A DNA stretch of 64,000 bases from Comamonas resistens (GTDB lineage: Bacteria > Pseudomonadota > Gammaproteobacteria > Burkholderiales > Burkholderiaceae_C): positions 2,108,001-2,172,000 of the forward strand of contig NZ_CP125947.1 of NCBI RefSeq assembly GCF_030064165.1. The letters run 5' to 3'. Below are positions 1 to 9,525 of this stretch, piece by piece. The notes beneath the pieces were generated by a model. It saw nothing but the letters and a program-made list of their open reading frames with translations. It was not told the origin of the DNA and did no database searches. The position numbers and the translations under genes are program-made. Position 1 is the stretch's first letter. The number at the start of each line of letters is the position of its first letter.

Positions 1-1
1 C

Positions 2-397
2 ACGGCTGATGGCTGGTTCAAGACCGGCGATGTGGGCATACAGGATGATCGCGGCTATTTCACCATCGTGGGGCGCAGCAAGGACTTGATCATCTCCGGT
101 GGCTACAACGTCTATCCGGCCGAGATCGAAGGCTTCATCAACGATCTGGCGGGCGTGGACGAAAGCGCAGTGGTCGGCGTGCCGCACCCGGATTTTGGCG
201 AGGTCGGCGTGGCCGTCATCGTGCCGCGCAAGGGCGCGCAGGTGGAGGGACAGAAAATCATAGACACCCTGAAGGCGCAACTGGCCAACTTCAAGGTGCC
301 CAAGCGCTGCTATGTGGTGGACAGCCTGCCGCGCAACACCATGGGCAAGGTGCAGAAGAAGCTGCTGCGTGACCGGTACCAGAAGGAATTTGCCTGA
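2..397 (+). CDS. matB: C-terminal part of malonyl-CoA synthetase-like acyl-CoA ligase (truncated by window edge)
   Basis: This is the 3' end of an adenylate-forming acyl-CoA synthetase whose start lies before the window. The visible 131 residues cover the mobile C-terminal domain: the hinge GWFKTGD, the A8-like motif ISGGYNVYPAEIE, and NTMGKVQKKLLR carrying the conserved catalytic lysine. The run VPHPDFGE and the LPRNTMGKVQK ending are characteristic of malonyl-CoA synthetases, which convert malonate, ATP and CoA to malonyl-CoA in the cytoplasm. Without the N-terminal substrate pocket the exact acid cannot be confirmed; another small-acid CoA ligase is possible. It is followed by a bidirectional terminator shared with the converging uspA gene. 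Confidence 0.75.
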   Translation, partial: TADGWFKTGDVGIQDDRGYFTIVGRSKDLIISGGYNVYPAEIEGFINDLAGVDESAVVGVPHPDFGEVGVAVIVPRKGAQVEGQKIIDTLKAQLANFKVPKRCYVVDSLPRNTMGKVQKKLLRDRYQKEFA

Positions 398-559
398 TCC
401 ATCTGTCTCATCCGGGAGCTGGCTCAGCCTTTTGGTGCCTTGCCGAGGGTTTTGGATGTTCCGGATTAGGAGGCTGGGTATTCTTTGAGTTTGAACTTGA
501 CTCCTGAATTCGCAGCAGCTAGCGCTTGTCCCTGCTCAGTTTTGGTCTTTAAACTCTGA

Positions 560-597
560 AAAACAAAAGCAGCTCCTGCGGAAGCTGCTTTTGTTTT
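560..597. terminator. Bidirectional intrinsic terminator between matB and uspA
   Basis: A 15-bp inverted repeat (arms 560-574 and 583-597, loop 575-582) has an A-rich left edge and a T-rich right edge. It can therefore end transcription from the rightward matB gene and the leftward uspA gene. Confidence 0.85.
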
Positions 598-638
598 GTG
601 AGCGCATGCTTTTCAGGGGCATGCGCCACGGCCTGGCT

Positions 639-1082
639 TCAGCGCAGGACCAGGACTGGAATGGGCGAGTGTGTGAGCACATGCTGGGTTTCGCTGCCCA
701 GCAGCAGGCGCTGCAGGCCCTTGCGGCCGTGCGATGCCATGACGATCAGATCGCAGTCATGTTTCTTGGCCGCTTCCACGATGGACTCTGCCACCAGGTC
801 GGAGTGCGCGATTTCGGTGGTCACGCTCACCTTGCGTTCATGGCCGAAGGTCTTGATGCCGTCAAGCAGGGTCTGGGCCTGCTGTGTCCACTGTTCCTCG
901 ATACGCTTGGCCTCCTTGATGTCCAGCAGATCGCTGCCTTCCAGGTAGCTGCGTGGATAGTGAGAAACCACTTTCAATGCCAGAACCTGTGCGCCGCACA
1001 GTGCCGCCAGATCCAGGCCCGCGTGCACAGCCTTGTCGGAGAGTTCGGTGCCGTCAGTGGCAATCAAGATGCGGTTGTACAT
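639..1082 (-). CDS. Universal stress protein (UspA family)
   Basis: A 147-residue single-domain universal stress protein. The protein starts MYNRILIATDGT and ends with the ATP-binding signature SHGRKGL..LLGS followed by VLVLR, which matches the G-x2-G-x9-G(S/T) pattern of nucleotide-binding Usp proteins. I place the start at 1082 because AAGGAG lies 6 bases upstream; an in-frame ATG 14 codons earlier has no comparable ribosome site. It is divergent from ccoI, and the shared 112-bp gap contains an FNR-type box, so microaerobic induction is likely by inference. Usp proteins under FNR/Anr control are known in other proteobacteria. Confidence 0.93.
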   Translation of the reverse strand: MYNRILIATDGTELSDKAVHAGLDLAALCGAQVLALKVVSHYPRSYLEGSDLLDIKEAKRIEEQWTQQAQTLLDGIKTFGHERKVSVTTEIAHSDLVAESIVEAAKKHDCDLIVMASHGRKGLQRLLLGSETQHVLTHSPIPVLVLR

Positions 1083-1146
1083 AGAGAGCTCCTTTTCGCA
1101 GTTGTTCTGTAGGCCTATAAGCATAGTTCCTTGGGGCTGTTAACGG

Positions 1147-1160
1147 TTGATTAATGTCAA
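1147..1160. promoter_or_regulatory. FNR/Anr-type binding site between uspA and ccoI
   Basis: TTGAT-TAAT-GTCAA matches the FNR consensus TTGAT-N4-ATCAA with one mismatch. Its centre is about 71 bp from the uspA start and 41 bp from the ccoI start, in the only promoter-sized gap between these divergent genes. The FNR homologue encoded at 9578-10300 is the obvious candidate regulator. Confidence 0.75.
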
Positions 1161-1194
1161 GGTGGGTATCATGGCCGCCAGTTACGCTTGAGAC

Positions 1195-3651
1195 ATGTTC
1201 CAGACAACCCCTGTTCAGCCCCGCCCGGACGAGCAGGCTGCTATTGATACTGGTTCCCCCGTTCAGCCACAGGCATCAAGCCACCTGCTGGACGATCCGC
1301 ACGAGTGGAGTTCTTTCGGTCGTCCCGCCGCGCAGAACCCCCAGGCTCCGATTCCCGAAGATCCGACCGAATCCCCGGTGTGGGATTCCTTTGTGGTTTT
1401 GGAAGGCATGCACTGCGCTGCATGCGCGCTGACCATCGAGGAAGCGCTGAAAGCCGTACCCGGAGTGGAGGGAGCCGAAGTCAGTGCAGCCACAAGACGT
1501 GCCCGGGTCGTGTGGCGCCACGCCCAAGTGCTTCCATCCCAATGGATGGAGGCCGTAGCGCGTGCCGGCTATCACGCCATGCCTGCGCGCGATGCCTTCG
1601 CGCGCGAGATTCGTCTGGCCGAAACGCGCCGCGCACTGTGGCGCTGGCTGGTGGCAGGCTTTTGCATGATGCAGGTCATGATGTATGCGTGGCCGGCCTA
1701 TAACGCCAAGCCCGGCGATCTGTCTCTGGAGATGGAAACCCTGTTGCGCTGGGCCTCCTGGGTGATTTCTTTGCCCGTGGTGCTGTTTTGCTGCGGCCCG
1801 TTTTTCAAAAGCGCGCTCAAGGACATCGGCCAGCGCCGCGTGAGCATGGACTTGCCTGTGGCCATAGGCATGCTGATCACCTTTGTCATCAGCACGCTGG
1901 GCACCTTCGATCCCTCCGGACCTTTTGGTCACGAAGTCTTTTTTGACTCCCTGACCATGTTTGTCTTCTTTCTGCTCACCGGCCGCTGGCTGGAGTTGCG
2001 CCTGCGTGACCGAACGGCGGGGGCGCTGGAGGCCGTGATGAACCGGCTGCCGGATTCGGTGCTGAGGCTAAAGCCTGATGGCGACGAATTCGAACGTGTG
2101 GCCACGCGCCGCTTGCGAACTGGCGATGTGGTGCGTGTGCTCACTGGTGAGGCATTTCCGGCCGATGGCACCATCGTGCGCGGCAGCACGCATGCGGATG
2201 AGGCCTTGCTGACCGGTGAATCCACACCAGTTCTGCGCGCAGAAGGCGAGATGGTTACCGCCGGCAGCTACAACCTCGATAGCGTTGTCGATGTGCGCGT
2301 GGACAGCGTGGGCGAGGGCACGCGCTTTGCCCAGATCGTCGGCCTGATGGAAAGCGCCTCGCTGCAAAAACCGCGTCTGGCACAGTTGGCGGACAAGGTG
2401 GCGCGTCCATTCCTGGTCGTAGTGTTGCTGGCGGCACTGGCCGCAGCCATCTGGTGGTGGCCCGTGGACCATGGCAAAGCCATGATGGTGGCGGTGGCGG
2501 TGCTCATCGTGACCTGCCCCTGCGCGCTATCGCTGGCCACGCCTGTGGCCATGCTCACTGCCGCTGGCACCCTGGCGCGTGGCGGTGTGCTGGTGCGGAA
2601 CCTGCAGGGCCTGGAAGCCCTGGCCAGCGTGGATACGCTGGTATTCGACAAGACCGGTACCTTGACGCGCGATGGTCTGGTGCTGCGTGCGCTGACGCCT
2701 GCTGAGGGGCAGAGCGCCGATGAGGTGCTGGCGCTGGCGGCCCTGCTGGCCCGCCAGTCCATGCACCCGGCCTCCAGATCGCTGGTCAAGGCCGCGCAAG
2801 CAGCGCAGTTGCCTGCGACATCTTGGCAACTGGATTCCGTGCAGGAAGTGGCCGGCAGCGGCCTGGATGTCTGGGTTGAGTCGGCGGACAAGGCCCAACG
2901 CCGGCATCTGCGCCTGGGCTCAGCCCGGCATTGCAGCGTGGCCGAGCTGGCCTCCGAACAAGCAGGTCGGAGTGTGATGCTGGCCGAAGAAGTGCGGGGT
3001 GACTGGGTGCCGCTGGTGCAGTTTCATTTGAGCGAGGACGTCCGTCCCGAAGCAGCGCAGGTGATCGCCGATCTGAAAAAACATGGTGTAAGTGTGCAGC
3101 TGCTTTCGGGTGATCGCTCGGCAGCCGTGCAGACGGTCGCCGCCAAGCTCGGTATCGAGCAGGCACGCGGCGACTGTCAACCTCAGGACAAGCTGGCCGC
3201 CATGCAGGCCGCCCAGGCTCAGGGGCATCAGGTGGCGATGGTGGGTGACGGGCTCAATGACGGTCCAGTTTTAGCCGGAGCGCATGTCTCTTTTGCGTTT
3301 GGTAGAGCAGTGCCGCTGGCACAATCGCGAGCAGACTTCGTGGTACTGGGAGACAGCCTGGAGTTAGTGCTGCAAAGCCTGTTGCTGGCAAGGCGGACCC
3401 TGTCCGTGGTGCGCCAGAACCTTGGCTGGGCAGCAGCCTATAACGCGATCTCTATTCCTCTGGCCCTGATGGGCTGGATGCCTGCCTGGCTGGCAGGGCT
3501 TGGCATGGCGCTGAGCTCCTTGCTGGTCGTCGCCAACGCAGCCCGTCTTGCACGTGCGCTGCCGCTGCAGGGTACCGATAGCAACGCGTCCGACCCCGCG
3601 CCTCTTGCGCCGCGGGGCACCGTCATGCCACTGACTCAAGGAGGCCATTGA
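1195..3651 (+). CDS. ccoI: Copper-translocating P-type ATPase for cbb3 oxidase assembly
   Basis: An 818-residue P1B-type ATPase that exports or loads copper for the CuB site of the cbb3 oxidase. In order it shows a roughly 60-residue variable N-terminal extension, a heavy-metal-associated domain with metal-binding C74-A-A-C77 (GMHCAACA), the intramembrane CPC motif (C441-P-C443), the phosphorylation motif DKTGT with D485, and the hinge motif GDGLND at 684-689. Eight membrane segments are expected for the family. It overlaps the start of ccoS by one base within ATTGATG. Copper, rather than another metal, is inferred from the CPC motif and the cco context. Confidence 0.95.
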   Translation: MFQTTPVQPRPDEQAAIDTGSPVQPQASSHLLDDPHEWSSFGRPAAQNPQAPIPEDPTESPVWDSFVVLEGMHCAACALTIEEALKAVPGVEGAEVSAATRRARVVWRHAQVLPSQWMEAVARAGYHAMPARDAFAREIRLAETRRALWRWLVAGFCMMQVMMYAWPAYNAKPGDLSLEMETLLRWASWVISLPVVLFCCGPFFKSALKDIGQRRVSMDLPVAIGMLITFVISTLGTFDPSGPFGHEVFFDSLTMFVFFLLTGRWLELRLRDRTAGALEAVMNRLPDSVLRLKPDGDEFERVATRRLRTGDVVRVLTGEAFPADGTIVRGSTHADEALLTGESTPVLRAEGEMVTAGSYNLDSVVDVRVDSVGEGTRFAQIVGLMESASLQKPRLAQLADKVARPFLVVVLLAALAAAIWWWPVDHGKAMMVAVAVLIVTCPCALSLATPVAMLTAAGTLARGGVLVRNLQGLEALASVDTLVFDKTGTLTRDGLVLRALTPAEGQSADEVLALAALLARQSMHPASRSLVKAAQAAQLPATSWQLDSVQEVAGSGLDVWVESADKAQRRHLRLGSARHCSVAELASEQAGRSVMLAEEVRGDWVPLVQFHLSEDVRPEAAQVIADLKKHGVSVQLLSGDRSAAVQTVAAKLGIEQARGDCQPQDKLAAMQAAQAQGHQVAMVGDGLNDGPVLAGAHVSFAFGRAVPLAQSRADFVVLGDSLELVLQSLLLARRTLSVVRQNLGWAAAYNAISIPLALMGWMPAWLAGLGMALSSLLVVANAARLARALPLQGTDSNASDPAPLAPRGTVMPLTQGGH

Positions 3652-3788
3652 TGGACGTTCTGTATGTGTTGATACCGCTTTCCGTTGTGCTTGTGCTGGC
3701 CATCGTGGCTGCCCTCTGGTGGGCGGTTTACCGGGGCCAGTTCGAGAGCGTGGAGCAAGAAGGTGAACGCATTCTTCGCGACGATTGA
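3651..3788 (+). CDS. ccoS: cbb3 oxidase maturation protein CcoS
   Basis: A 45-residue protein starting MDVLYVLIPL with one N-terminal transmembrane helix, then WWAVYRGQFE and a short charged tail, which is the CcoS/FixS pattern. CcoS is required for insertion of cofactors into subunit I of cbb3 oxidases. Its ATG shares a base with the ccoI stop codon (TGATG), indicating translational coupling. The length is normal for the family. Confidence 0.92.
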   Translation: MDVLYVLIPLSVVLVLAIVAALWWAVYRGQFESVEQEGERILRDD

Positions 3789-3851
3789 TATGGCTCAACG
3801 AGCCCGATGAGAAACCAATGAACACTTTGCAAGAAATCTAAGAGGTGCCCG

Positions 3852-5288
3852 ATGGAAGCAACAAATAACAATGCTGTCTATTACGACGACACCGTCGTAA
3901 GACAGTTCTCTATCATGGCCGTGGTATGGGGGGTGGTTGGTATGGCTGTGGGCGTGTTCATCGCGTCCCAGCTGGCTTGGCCCGAACTCAACTTCGGCAT
4001 CCCATGGCTGAGCTACGGACGTCTGCGTCCGCTGCACACGAATGCCGTGATCTTTGCCTTTGGTGGCTCGGCTCTGTTCGCCACCAGCTATTACGTGGTG
4101 CAGCGCACCTGCCAGACCAAGCTGTTCATGCCCAAGCTGGCCAGCCTGACGTTCTGGGCCTGGCAACTGGTGATCGTCGGCGCAGCCATCAGCCTGCCTC
4201 TGGGTTACACCCAGGGCAAGGAATACGCCGAGCTGGAATGGCCCCTGGACCTGCTGATCGCAGTGACCTGGGTGTCCTACGCCATCGTGTTCTTCGGCAC
4301 CATCGGCATCCGCAAGGTCAAGCACATCTATGTGGCCAACTGGTTCTTCGGTGCCTTCATTCTGGCCGTGGCCCTGCTGCACATCGTCAACAACATCTCC
4401 ATCCCTGCGGGCTGGATGAAGAGCTACTCGGCCTACGCCGGTGTGCAGGATGCGATGGTTCAGTGGTGGTACGGTCACAACGCCGTGGGCTTCTTCCTGA
4501 CCGCAGGCTTCCTGGGCATGATGTATTACTTCATCCCCAAGCAGGCCGGTCGTCCCGTGTATTCGTATCGTCTGTCGATCGTGCACTTCTGGGCGCTGAT
4601 CTTCACCTACATGTGGGCAGGTCCTCACCACCTCCACTACACCGCGCTGCCTGACTGGACCCAGTCCGTGGGCATGGTGTTCTCGCTGATCCTGCTGGCT
4701 CCCAGCTGGGGCGGCATGATCAACGGCATCATGACGCTGTCGGGTGCCTGGCACAAACTGCGTGACGACCCCATCCTGCGCTTCCTGATCGTGTCCCTGT
4801 CGTTCTACGGCATGTCCACTTTCGAAGGCCCGATGATGGCCATCAAGACCGTGAACGCACTGTCCCACTACACCGACTGGACCGTGGGTCACGTGCACTC
4901 CGGCGCTCTGGGCTGGGTGGGTCTGATCACCATGGGTTCCCTGTACTACCTGATTCCCCGTCTGTTCGGCCGCGAAAAGATGCACTCCGTGCCCGCGATC
5001 GAGCTGCACTTCTGGATGGCGACCATCGGCATCGTGCTGTACATCGCCGCGATGTGGATTGCCGGCGTGATGCAGGGTCTGATGTGGCGCGCCGTCAACC
5101 CCGACGGCACCCTGACCTATACCTTCGTGGAAAGCGTGAAGGCGACCTATCCCTTCTACGTGATCCGTGTCACCGGTGGTCTGCTGTATCTGGGCGGCAT
5201 GCTGGTCATGGCCTGGAACACCTTCAAGACTGCAACGGCCGGCCGTTCCGTCAAGGTGGCTGTGCCTGCAGCCGTGGCCCACGCCTGA
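3852..5288 (+). CDS. ccoN: cbb3-type cytochrome c oxidase subunit I
   Basis: A 478-residue, multi-helix haem-copper oxidase core subunit that reduces O2 to water with high affinity and pumps protons in the inner membrane. Visible hallmarks are the haem-ligand helix near [14 protein letters not shown], the [13 protein letters not shown] helix, the CuB ligand pair in [11 protein letters not shown], the [11 protein letters not shown] helix with the tyrosine expected to cross-link in C-type oxidases, and the HSGALGW histidine helix. AGAGGTG lies 9 bases before the ATG. The length is full and no key histidine appears lost. It starts the ccoNOQP structural operon, 63 bp after ccoS. Confidence 0.97.
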   Translation: MEATNNNAVYYDDTVVRQFSIMAVVWGVVGMAVGVFIASQLAWPELNFGIPWLSYGRLRPLHTNAVIFAFGGSALFATSYYVVQRTCQTKLFMPKLASLTFWAWQLVIVGAAISLPLGYTQGKEYAELEWPLDLLIAVTWVSYAIVFFGTIGIRKVKHIYVANWFFGAFILAVALLHIVNNISIPAGWMKSYSAYAGVQDAMVQWWYGHNAVGFFLTAGFLGMMYYFIPKQAGRPVYSYRLSIVHFWALIFTYMWAGPHHLHYTALPDWTQSVGMVFSLILLAPSWGGMINGIMTLSGAWHKLRDDPILRFLIVSLSFYGMSTFEGPMMAIKTVNALSHYTDWTVGHVHSGALGWVGLITMGSLYYLIPRLFGREKMHSVPAIELHFWMATIGIVLYIAAMWIAGVMQGLMWRAVNPDGTLTYTFVESVKATYPFYVIRVTGGLLYLGGMLVMAWNTFKTATAGRSVKVAVPAAVAHA

Positions 5289-5307
5289 GCATTGAGGAGC
5301 ACTGGCA

Positions 5308-5940
5308 ATGTCTGAACAAAATAACGCAGCTCCCAAGAGCTTTTCTCACGAGAAGATCGAGACCAGCAACTTCCTGCTGATCGCGCTCACCCTGTTCGTG
5401 CTGGCCATTGGCGGCCTGGTGGAAATCGTGCCGCTGTTCTTCCAGAAGTCCACCACGGAAGCCGTGGCGGGCCTCAAGCCCTACACACCGCTGCAGCTGA
5501 TGGGCCGTGACGTCTATCTGCGCGAAGGCTGCTACAACTGCCACTCGCAGATGATCCGCCCCTTCCGCGCGGAAACCATGCGCTACGGTCACTACTCGGT
5601 GGCCGGTGAGTTCGTCTACGACCACCCCTTCCAATGGGGCTCCAAGCGTACCGGTCCCGACCTGCACCGAGTGGGCGGCAAGTACAGCGACGAATGGCAT
5701 CGCATCCACCTGAACAACCCACGTGACGTGGTGCCCGAGTCCAATATGCCTGCCTACTCCTGGCTGGAAACCAGCAAGGTGGATGACGCCGTGGTGGCCC
5801 AGCGCATGAGCGCACTGCGCAAGGTGGGCGTGCCATACACCGATGAGGAAATCGCCGGTGCTCAGGCCGAAGTCAAGGACAAGACCGAGATGGATGCAGT
5901 GATTGCCTATCTGCAGGTCCTGGGCCGCGCCGTCAAGTAA
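5308..5940 (+). CDS. ccoO: cbb3-type oxidase subunit II, monohaem cytochrome c
   Basis: A 210-residue membrane-anchored monohaem cytochrome c. One N-terminal helix (about residues 18-40) is followed by the haem-binding motif CYNCH (C75, C78, H79). The region around SNMPAYSW supplies the likely axial methionine. It carries electrons from CcoP to subunit I in the periplasm. TTGAGGAG upstream gives a strong ribosome site and the gene follows ccoN by 19 bp. Confidence 0.96.
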   Translation: MSEQNNAAPKSFSHEKIETSNFLLIALTLFVLAIGGLVEIVPLFFQKSTTEAVAGLKPYTPLQLMGRDVYLREGCYNCHSQMIRPFRAETMRYGHYSVAGEFVYDHPFQWGSKRTGPDLHRVGGKYSDEWHRIHLNNPRDVVPESNMPAYSWLETSKVDDAVVAQRMSALRKVGVPYTDEEIAGAQAEVKDKTEMDAVIAYLQVLGRAVK

Positions 5941-5956
5941 GAGAGAGGGGCTGGAA

Positions 5957-6097
5957 ATGGATATCACCACCATGCGCATCGTTGCCACGCTGGCATCGAT
6001 GGGTTGCTTCATCGGTATCTGGTGCTGGGCCTATGCCCGCCGCAACCAAGCCCGTTTTGACGAAGCAGCTCAGCTTCCCTTCCTGCAGGAAGACTGA
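5957..6097 (+). CDS. ccoQ: cbb3 oxidase small subunit CcoQ
   Basis: A 46-residue protein, MDITTMRIVATLASMG onward, with one transmembrane helix and a hydrophilic tail rich in acidic residues. CcoQ/FixQ stabilises the association of CcoP with the CcoNO core. The start at 5957 is preceded by GAGAGGGG; a longer in-frame reading from 5903 would run inside ccoO. It sits between ccoO and ccoP as in most cbb3 operons. Confidence 0.92.
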   Translation: MDITTMRIVATLASMGCFIGIWCWAYARRNQARFDEAAQLPFLQED

Positions 6098-6124
6098 GTC
6101 TGACCACCATAACGAGAACATCTC

Positions 6125-7036
6125 ATGAGCGATTTCATCAACAATTTCTGGTCGGTCTATGTGGCCGCCATCACGCTGATTGGCATTCTGGGCTGCTTGC
6201 TGCTGCTGATTGTGGTGGCCCGCAAGAAGGTTGTCTCCTCCGGCGACAACACGACCGGCCATGTCTGGGACGGTGACCTGCGTGAACTCAACAACCCCAT
6301 GCCCAAGTGGTGGATGGGTCTGTTCGTGATCACCGTGGTCTTTGGCCTGGCCTATCTGGCAGCCTACCCGGGTCTGGGTGCTTTCAACGGCAAACTGGAC
6401 TGGAGCCAGACCGGTGCCTACGAAAAGGAAATGGCCAAGGCCAAGGCGGACCTGGAACCTCTGTACGCCAAGTTCACCAGCATGCCCACCGAAGAAATGG
6501 CCAAGGACCCTCAGGCCATGGCCGTCGGCGAGCGTCTGTTCATGAACAACTGCGCACAGTGCCATGGCTCTGACGCACGCGGCAGCAAGAGCTTCCCCAA
6601 TCTGGCAGACGGTGACTGGCTGCATGGCGGCACACCCGACAAGATCAAGGAAACCATCACCAACGGTCGCATCGGCATCATGCCTCCCATGGCAGCCGCC
6701 GTGGGTACTGCAGAAGACGTGCGCAACGTGGCCAACTATGTGCTGAGCCTGTCGGGCAGCCCGCACGATGCCGTCAAGGCGTCTCTGGGCAAGTCCAAGT
6801 TCGTGGCTTGCGCAGCCTGCCACGGCATGGACGGCAAGGGCAACCAGGCCATGGGTGCACCCAACCTGACCGACGATGTGTGGCTGCATGGCTGGGGTGA
6901 GCAAGCCATCATGAACATCGTCAACAACGGCAAGCACAATGAAATGCCGGCCCAGAAGGAAAAATTGACAGAGGCGCAAATCGCCGTACTGGCTTCCTAT
7001 GTGTGGAGTCTCTCCAACACACAGACCCAGAAATGA
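6125..7036 (+). CDS. ccoP: cbb3-type oxidase subunit III, dihaem cytochrome c
   Basis: A 303-residue membrane-anchored dihaem cytochrome c. The N-terminus has two hydrophobic segments (about residues 8-30 and 58-80), as in the longer CcoP type. Two c-type haem motifs follow: CAQCH (C143, C146, H147) and CAACH (C229, C232, H233), with methionines in IMPPMA and NEMPAQ as likely axial ligands. It accepts electrons from the bc1 complex or soluble cytochromes and passes them to CcoO. A strong intrinsic terminator directly follows. Confidence 0.96.
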   Translation: MSDFINNFWSVYVAAITLIGILGCLLLLIVVARKKVVSSGDNTTGHVWDGDLRELNNPMPKWWMGLFVITVVFGLAYLAAYPGLGAFNGKLDWSQTGAYEKEMAKAKADLEPLYAKFTSMPTEEMAKDPQAMAVGERLFMNNCAQCHGSDARGSKSFPNLADGDWLHGGTPDKIKETITNGRIGIMPPMAAAVGTAEDVRNVANYVLSLSGSPHDAVKASLGKSKFVACAACHGMDGKGNQAMGAPNLTDDVWLHGWGEQAIMNIVNNGKHNEMPAQKEKLTEAQIAVLASYVWSLSNTQTQK

Positions 7037-7044
7037 TTTGAGTG

Positions 7045-7075
7045 AAAAAGCGGTGCTTTGCGGCACCGCTTTTTT
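7045..7075 (+). terminator. Intrinsic terminator after ccoNOQP
   Basis: The arms AAAAAGCGGTGC (7045-7056) and GCACCGCTTTTT (7063-7074) enclose a 6-base loop and run into a T tract, 9 bp after the ccoP stop. This separates ccoNOQP from ccoGH. Confidence 0.9.
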
Positions 7076-7119
7076 CGCATTGGATATTTCAGTAATTACA
7101 AAAATATGAAGGAACTGCG

Positions 7120-8562
7120 ATGACCGGCGAGCCAGGCAAACCGCGCAAGATCATCCCGATCACACCCGAGCCCAAGGACGGCAGTCCTGACTACGTGCCT
7201 TTGTTTGCTTCCGAGCAAAAGGTCTACTCTCGGTCCATCCGTGGCGTGTTCGCGCGCTGGCGATGGATCATGGTGTTTCTCACGCAGCTGTTCTTCTACG
7301 GTATGCCCTGGCTGCAGTGGGGCGAGCGCCAGATGCTGCTCTTCGATCTTGAAGCGCGTCGCTTTTACCTGTTCGGGCTGGTGCTTTACCCGCAGGATTT
7401 CATTTATCTGACCGGTCTTCTCATCATCAGCGCGTTGGCGCTTTTCCTGTTTACGGCGGTCGCAGGGCGTTTGTGGTGCGGTTTCTCCTGTCCGCAGACC
7501 GTTTATACCGAGATTTTTGTCTGGATCGAGAGCAAGGTCGAAGGCGATCGCAGTGCCCGTATGCGCATCGACAAGGGCGGCTGGACTTTCGAGAAGATCT
7601 GGAAGAAGTCGCTCAAGCAGTTCCTCTGGATCGCCTTGTCCCTGTGGACCGGTTTCACCTTCGTGGGCTATTTCGTGCCCATCCGTGAACTGGGTGTCGA
7701 GTTGCTGGCCCTGAGTGGCAACTGGCAGATTTTCTGGGTGCTGTTCTATGGTTTTGCCACCTATGGCAATGCCGGCTATATGCGCGAGCAGGTCTGCAAA
7801 TACATGTGCCCTTATGCACGTTTTCAAAGCGCCATGTTCGACAAGGACACCATGATCGTCAGCTACGACGCAGAGCGCGGCGAGGGGCGCGGTCCGCGCA
7901 AGAAGGGCAGTGACTACAAGGCCGAAGGTCTGGGCGACTGCATCGACTGCAAGCTCTGCGTGCAGGTCTGTCCCGTGGGTATCGACATCCGCAACGGGCT
8001 GCAGTACGAGTGCATTGGCTGCGGCTTGTGCATAGACGCCTGCAACTCCGTGATGGACAAGATGGAGTATCCACGCGGCCTGATCCGCCTGACCACGCAG
8101 AATGCCGTGTCCAAGGCATGGAAGCATGCGCAGATGATTCGCCGCATCTTCCGTCCGCGTGTGCTGATCTATACCTCGGTGCTGGTGGCACTCAGTGCCG
8201 CCATGATTGCCAGCCTGGCGATGCGTGAACCCGTGAAGGTGGACGTCATCCGTGACCGGGCGGCGCTGTCGCGCATCGTGGCCGGAGGCAAGCTGGAGAA
8301 CGTTTACCGCCTGCAGATCATGAATGCCACGGAGACCGAGCAGAACTACCGCATCAGCGCCGTGGGCCTGGATCATCTGGAGGTGGCTTCCGAGCAGGAA
8401 GTGACCGTAGGCCCAGCGGAGACACGTGGCATTGCCGTGCGTCTGCAGATTCCCTATGGCTCGGCCGATCCTGGTTCGCACACCATCCATTTCAATCTGG
8501 ATGCCGTGCAGGCCCAAGGTGGGCGCGTGTCCGAGAAGGCTGTTTTCCTGGTGCCGCGCTAG
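7120..8562 (+). CDS. ccoG: Polyferredoxin-like cbb3 assembly protein CcoG
   Basis: A 480-residue membrane protein of the CcoG/FixG/RdxA family. After several transmembrane segments it shows WCGFSCPQTVYTE, then two ferredoxin-type 4Fe-4S motifs, CIDCKLCVQVC and CIGCGLCIDAC. The C-terminal periplasmic part is an Ig-like domain (roughly residues 370-480). CcoG has been shown in other species to reduce Cu(II) to Cu(I) for the cbb3 maturation pathway. AAGGAA precedes the ATG. It forms a short operon with ccoH. Confidence 0.95.
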   Translation: MTGEPGKPRKIIPITPEPKDGSPDYVPLFASEQKVYSRSIRGVFARWRWIMVFLTQLFFYGMPWLQWGERQMLLFDLEARRFYLFGLVLYPQDFIYLTGLLIISALALFLFTAVAGRLWCGFSCPQTVYTEIFVWIESKVEGDRSARMRIDKGGWTFEKIWKKSLKQFLWIALSLWTGFTFVGYFVPIRELGVELLALSGNWQIFWVLFYGFATYGNAGYMREQVCKYMCPYARFQSAMFDKDTMIVSYDAERGEGRGPRKKGSDYKAEGLGDCIDCKLCVQVCPVGIDIRNGLQYECIGCGLCIDACNSVMDKMEYPRGLIRLTTQNAVSKAWKHAQMIRRIFRPRVLIYTSVLVALSAAMIASLAMREPVKVDVIRDRAALSRIVAGGKLENVYRLQIMNATETEQNYRISAVGLDHLEVASEQEVTVGPAETRGIAVRLQIPYGSADPGSHTIHFNLDAVQAQGGRVSEKAVFLVPR

Positions 8563-8661
8563 ACGGCAAGGTTATCGACTATCCGCAACAATAGCTTGGC
8601 TGGCGCTGCGCATCTGGCGATGCGCCGCACTGGCAAAGTTCCACATTGAAAGAGATCCGCC

Positions 8662-8976
8662 ATGTCGGCAACAACCCCAAGCGCAGCACGTGCGGCAAGC
8701 GCAGCCAAACCACAGCATCCCGAGGACGGCAAGCCTTGGTGGAAGTTCGCCCATGTCTGGCTGGTTCTGGCGGGCCCGGCCGTTGTGGTCGTCGCAGGCC
8801 TGGTCACGGCCTATATCGCCATGAGCAAGCCTGACCCCGTGATCGACCCCGATTACTATCGTCATGGCATCGAGATCAACCAGCGCATGAGCGAATCACA
8901 AAAAAGCCTGGCCCCGGCACTGACCGGGCGCAATCATGCGGCAACGCCTGCACAAGATCACCCTACAGATCGCTGA
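8662..8976 (+). CDS. ccoH: cbb3 assembly protein CcoH (FixH family)
   Basis: A 104-residue protein with a soluble N-terminal stretch, one transmembrane helix (about residues 28-52), and the FixH-like motif DPVIDPDYYRHGIEIN. That motif is the strongest family mark; it resembles the start of the FixH periplasmic domain. The protein is shorter than many FixH proteins, so it may be a minimal form. CcoH interacts with CcoN during assembly of the oxidase. It lies 99 bp after ccoG. Confidence 0.85.
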   Translation: MSATTPSAARAASAAKPQHPEDGKPWWKFAHVWLVLAGPAVVVVAGLVTAYIAMSKPDPVIDPDYYRHGIEINQRMSESQKSLAPALTGRNHAATPAQDHPTDR

Positions 8977-8998
8977 TGCCGGGTTGCAGGGCACAGCA

Positions 8999-9039
8999 CT
9001 CCATGAAAAAAGGCCGCCCAGCGGCCTTTTTTCATGGAG
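8999..9039. terminator. Long perfect-hairpin terminator after ccoH
   Basis: A 19-bp perfect inverted repeat (8999-9017 and 9021-9039) has only a 3-base loop and internal A6/T6 tracts, so it can terminate in either direction. It lies 22 bp after the ccoH stop. Confidence 0.88.
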
Positions 9040-9251
9040 CATGCTCTGAAATTCAAAGCGCCTTGCGCAAGTAGAGTCTATGTTTTGCGTAACGACACCT
9101 ATGAAGTGAAGATTTAATAGGCGCTGGCTGCTATCAATTAAAGAATTCCCGTGCCTGGGTTTCTCGGTGTTTGCCCGCAAGGGGCTGGTCAGTTCGGCCC
9201 GGCAATGTGCAGAATGTCCTCACCGCTCCCCGCAGCCCAAGGAGATTCGTG

Positions 9252-9515
9252 ATGGACACTCAGCGCTGGATGTGGATTGCATGGCCCGCATTTTTGGCCG
9301 CCGCAGTCCTGGAAATGGTGGTTTTTGCCTTTGTTGACCCGATGGATGTGCACTGGATGGGGTCGCCACTGGAATGGTCGCGCAGCGCCGTCTATACGGC
9401 AGCATTCTTCGCCTTCTGGCTGGTCATGCTGCTTTGCAGTCTGATGACGCGCAGCCTGGCGCGCTCGGCGCAGGATTTGAACAACGGCATCGTCTCCGAG
9501 CCTTTGGCCGATTGA
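9252..9515 (+). CDS. Small membrane protein, unknown function
   Basis: An 87-residue protein with two predicted transmembrane segments (about residues 8-28 and 45-65), starting MDTQRWMWIAWP. I chose 9252 because AAGGAGATT lies 8 bases upstream; an upstream in-frame ATG at 9171 has no such site. It contains no motif I can assign. Its position between ccoH and fnr suggests a link to microaerobic respiration, but that is inference from context only. It converges on fnr and shares the terminator at 9526-9564. Confidence 0.75.
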   Translation: MDTQRWMWIAWPAFLAAAVLEMVVFAFVDPMDVHWMGSPLEWSRSAVYTAAFFAFWLVMLLCSLMTRSLARSAQDLNNGIVSEPLAD

Positions 9516-9525
9516 CAAGCTTTCC

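Noticed and set aside
3795..5336. A 513-codon open frame on the minus strand opposite ccoN
   Set aside because: It mirrors ccoN codon structure, is rich in His, Gly and Gln as antisense frames of high-GC genes are, and has no motif.
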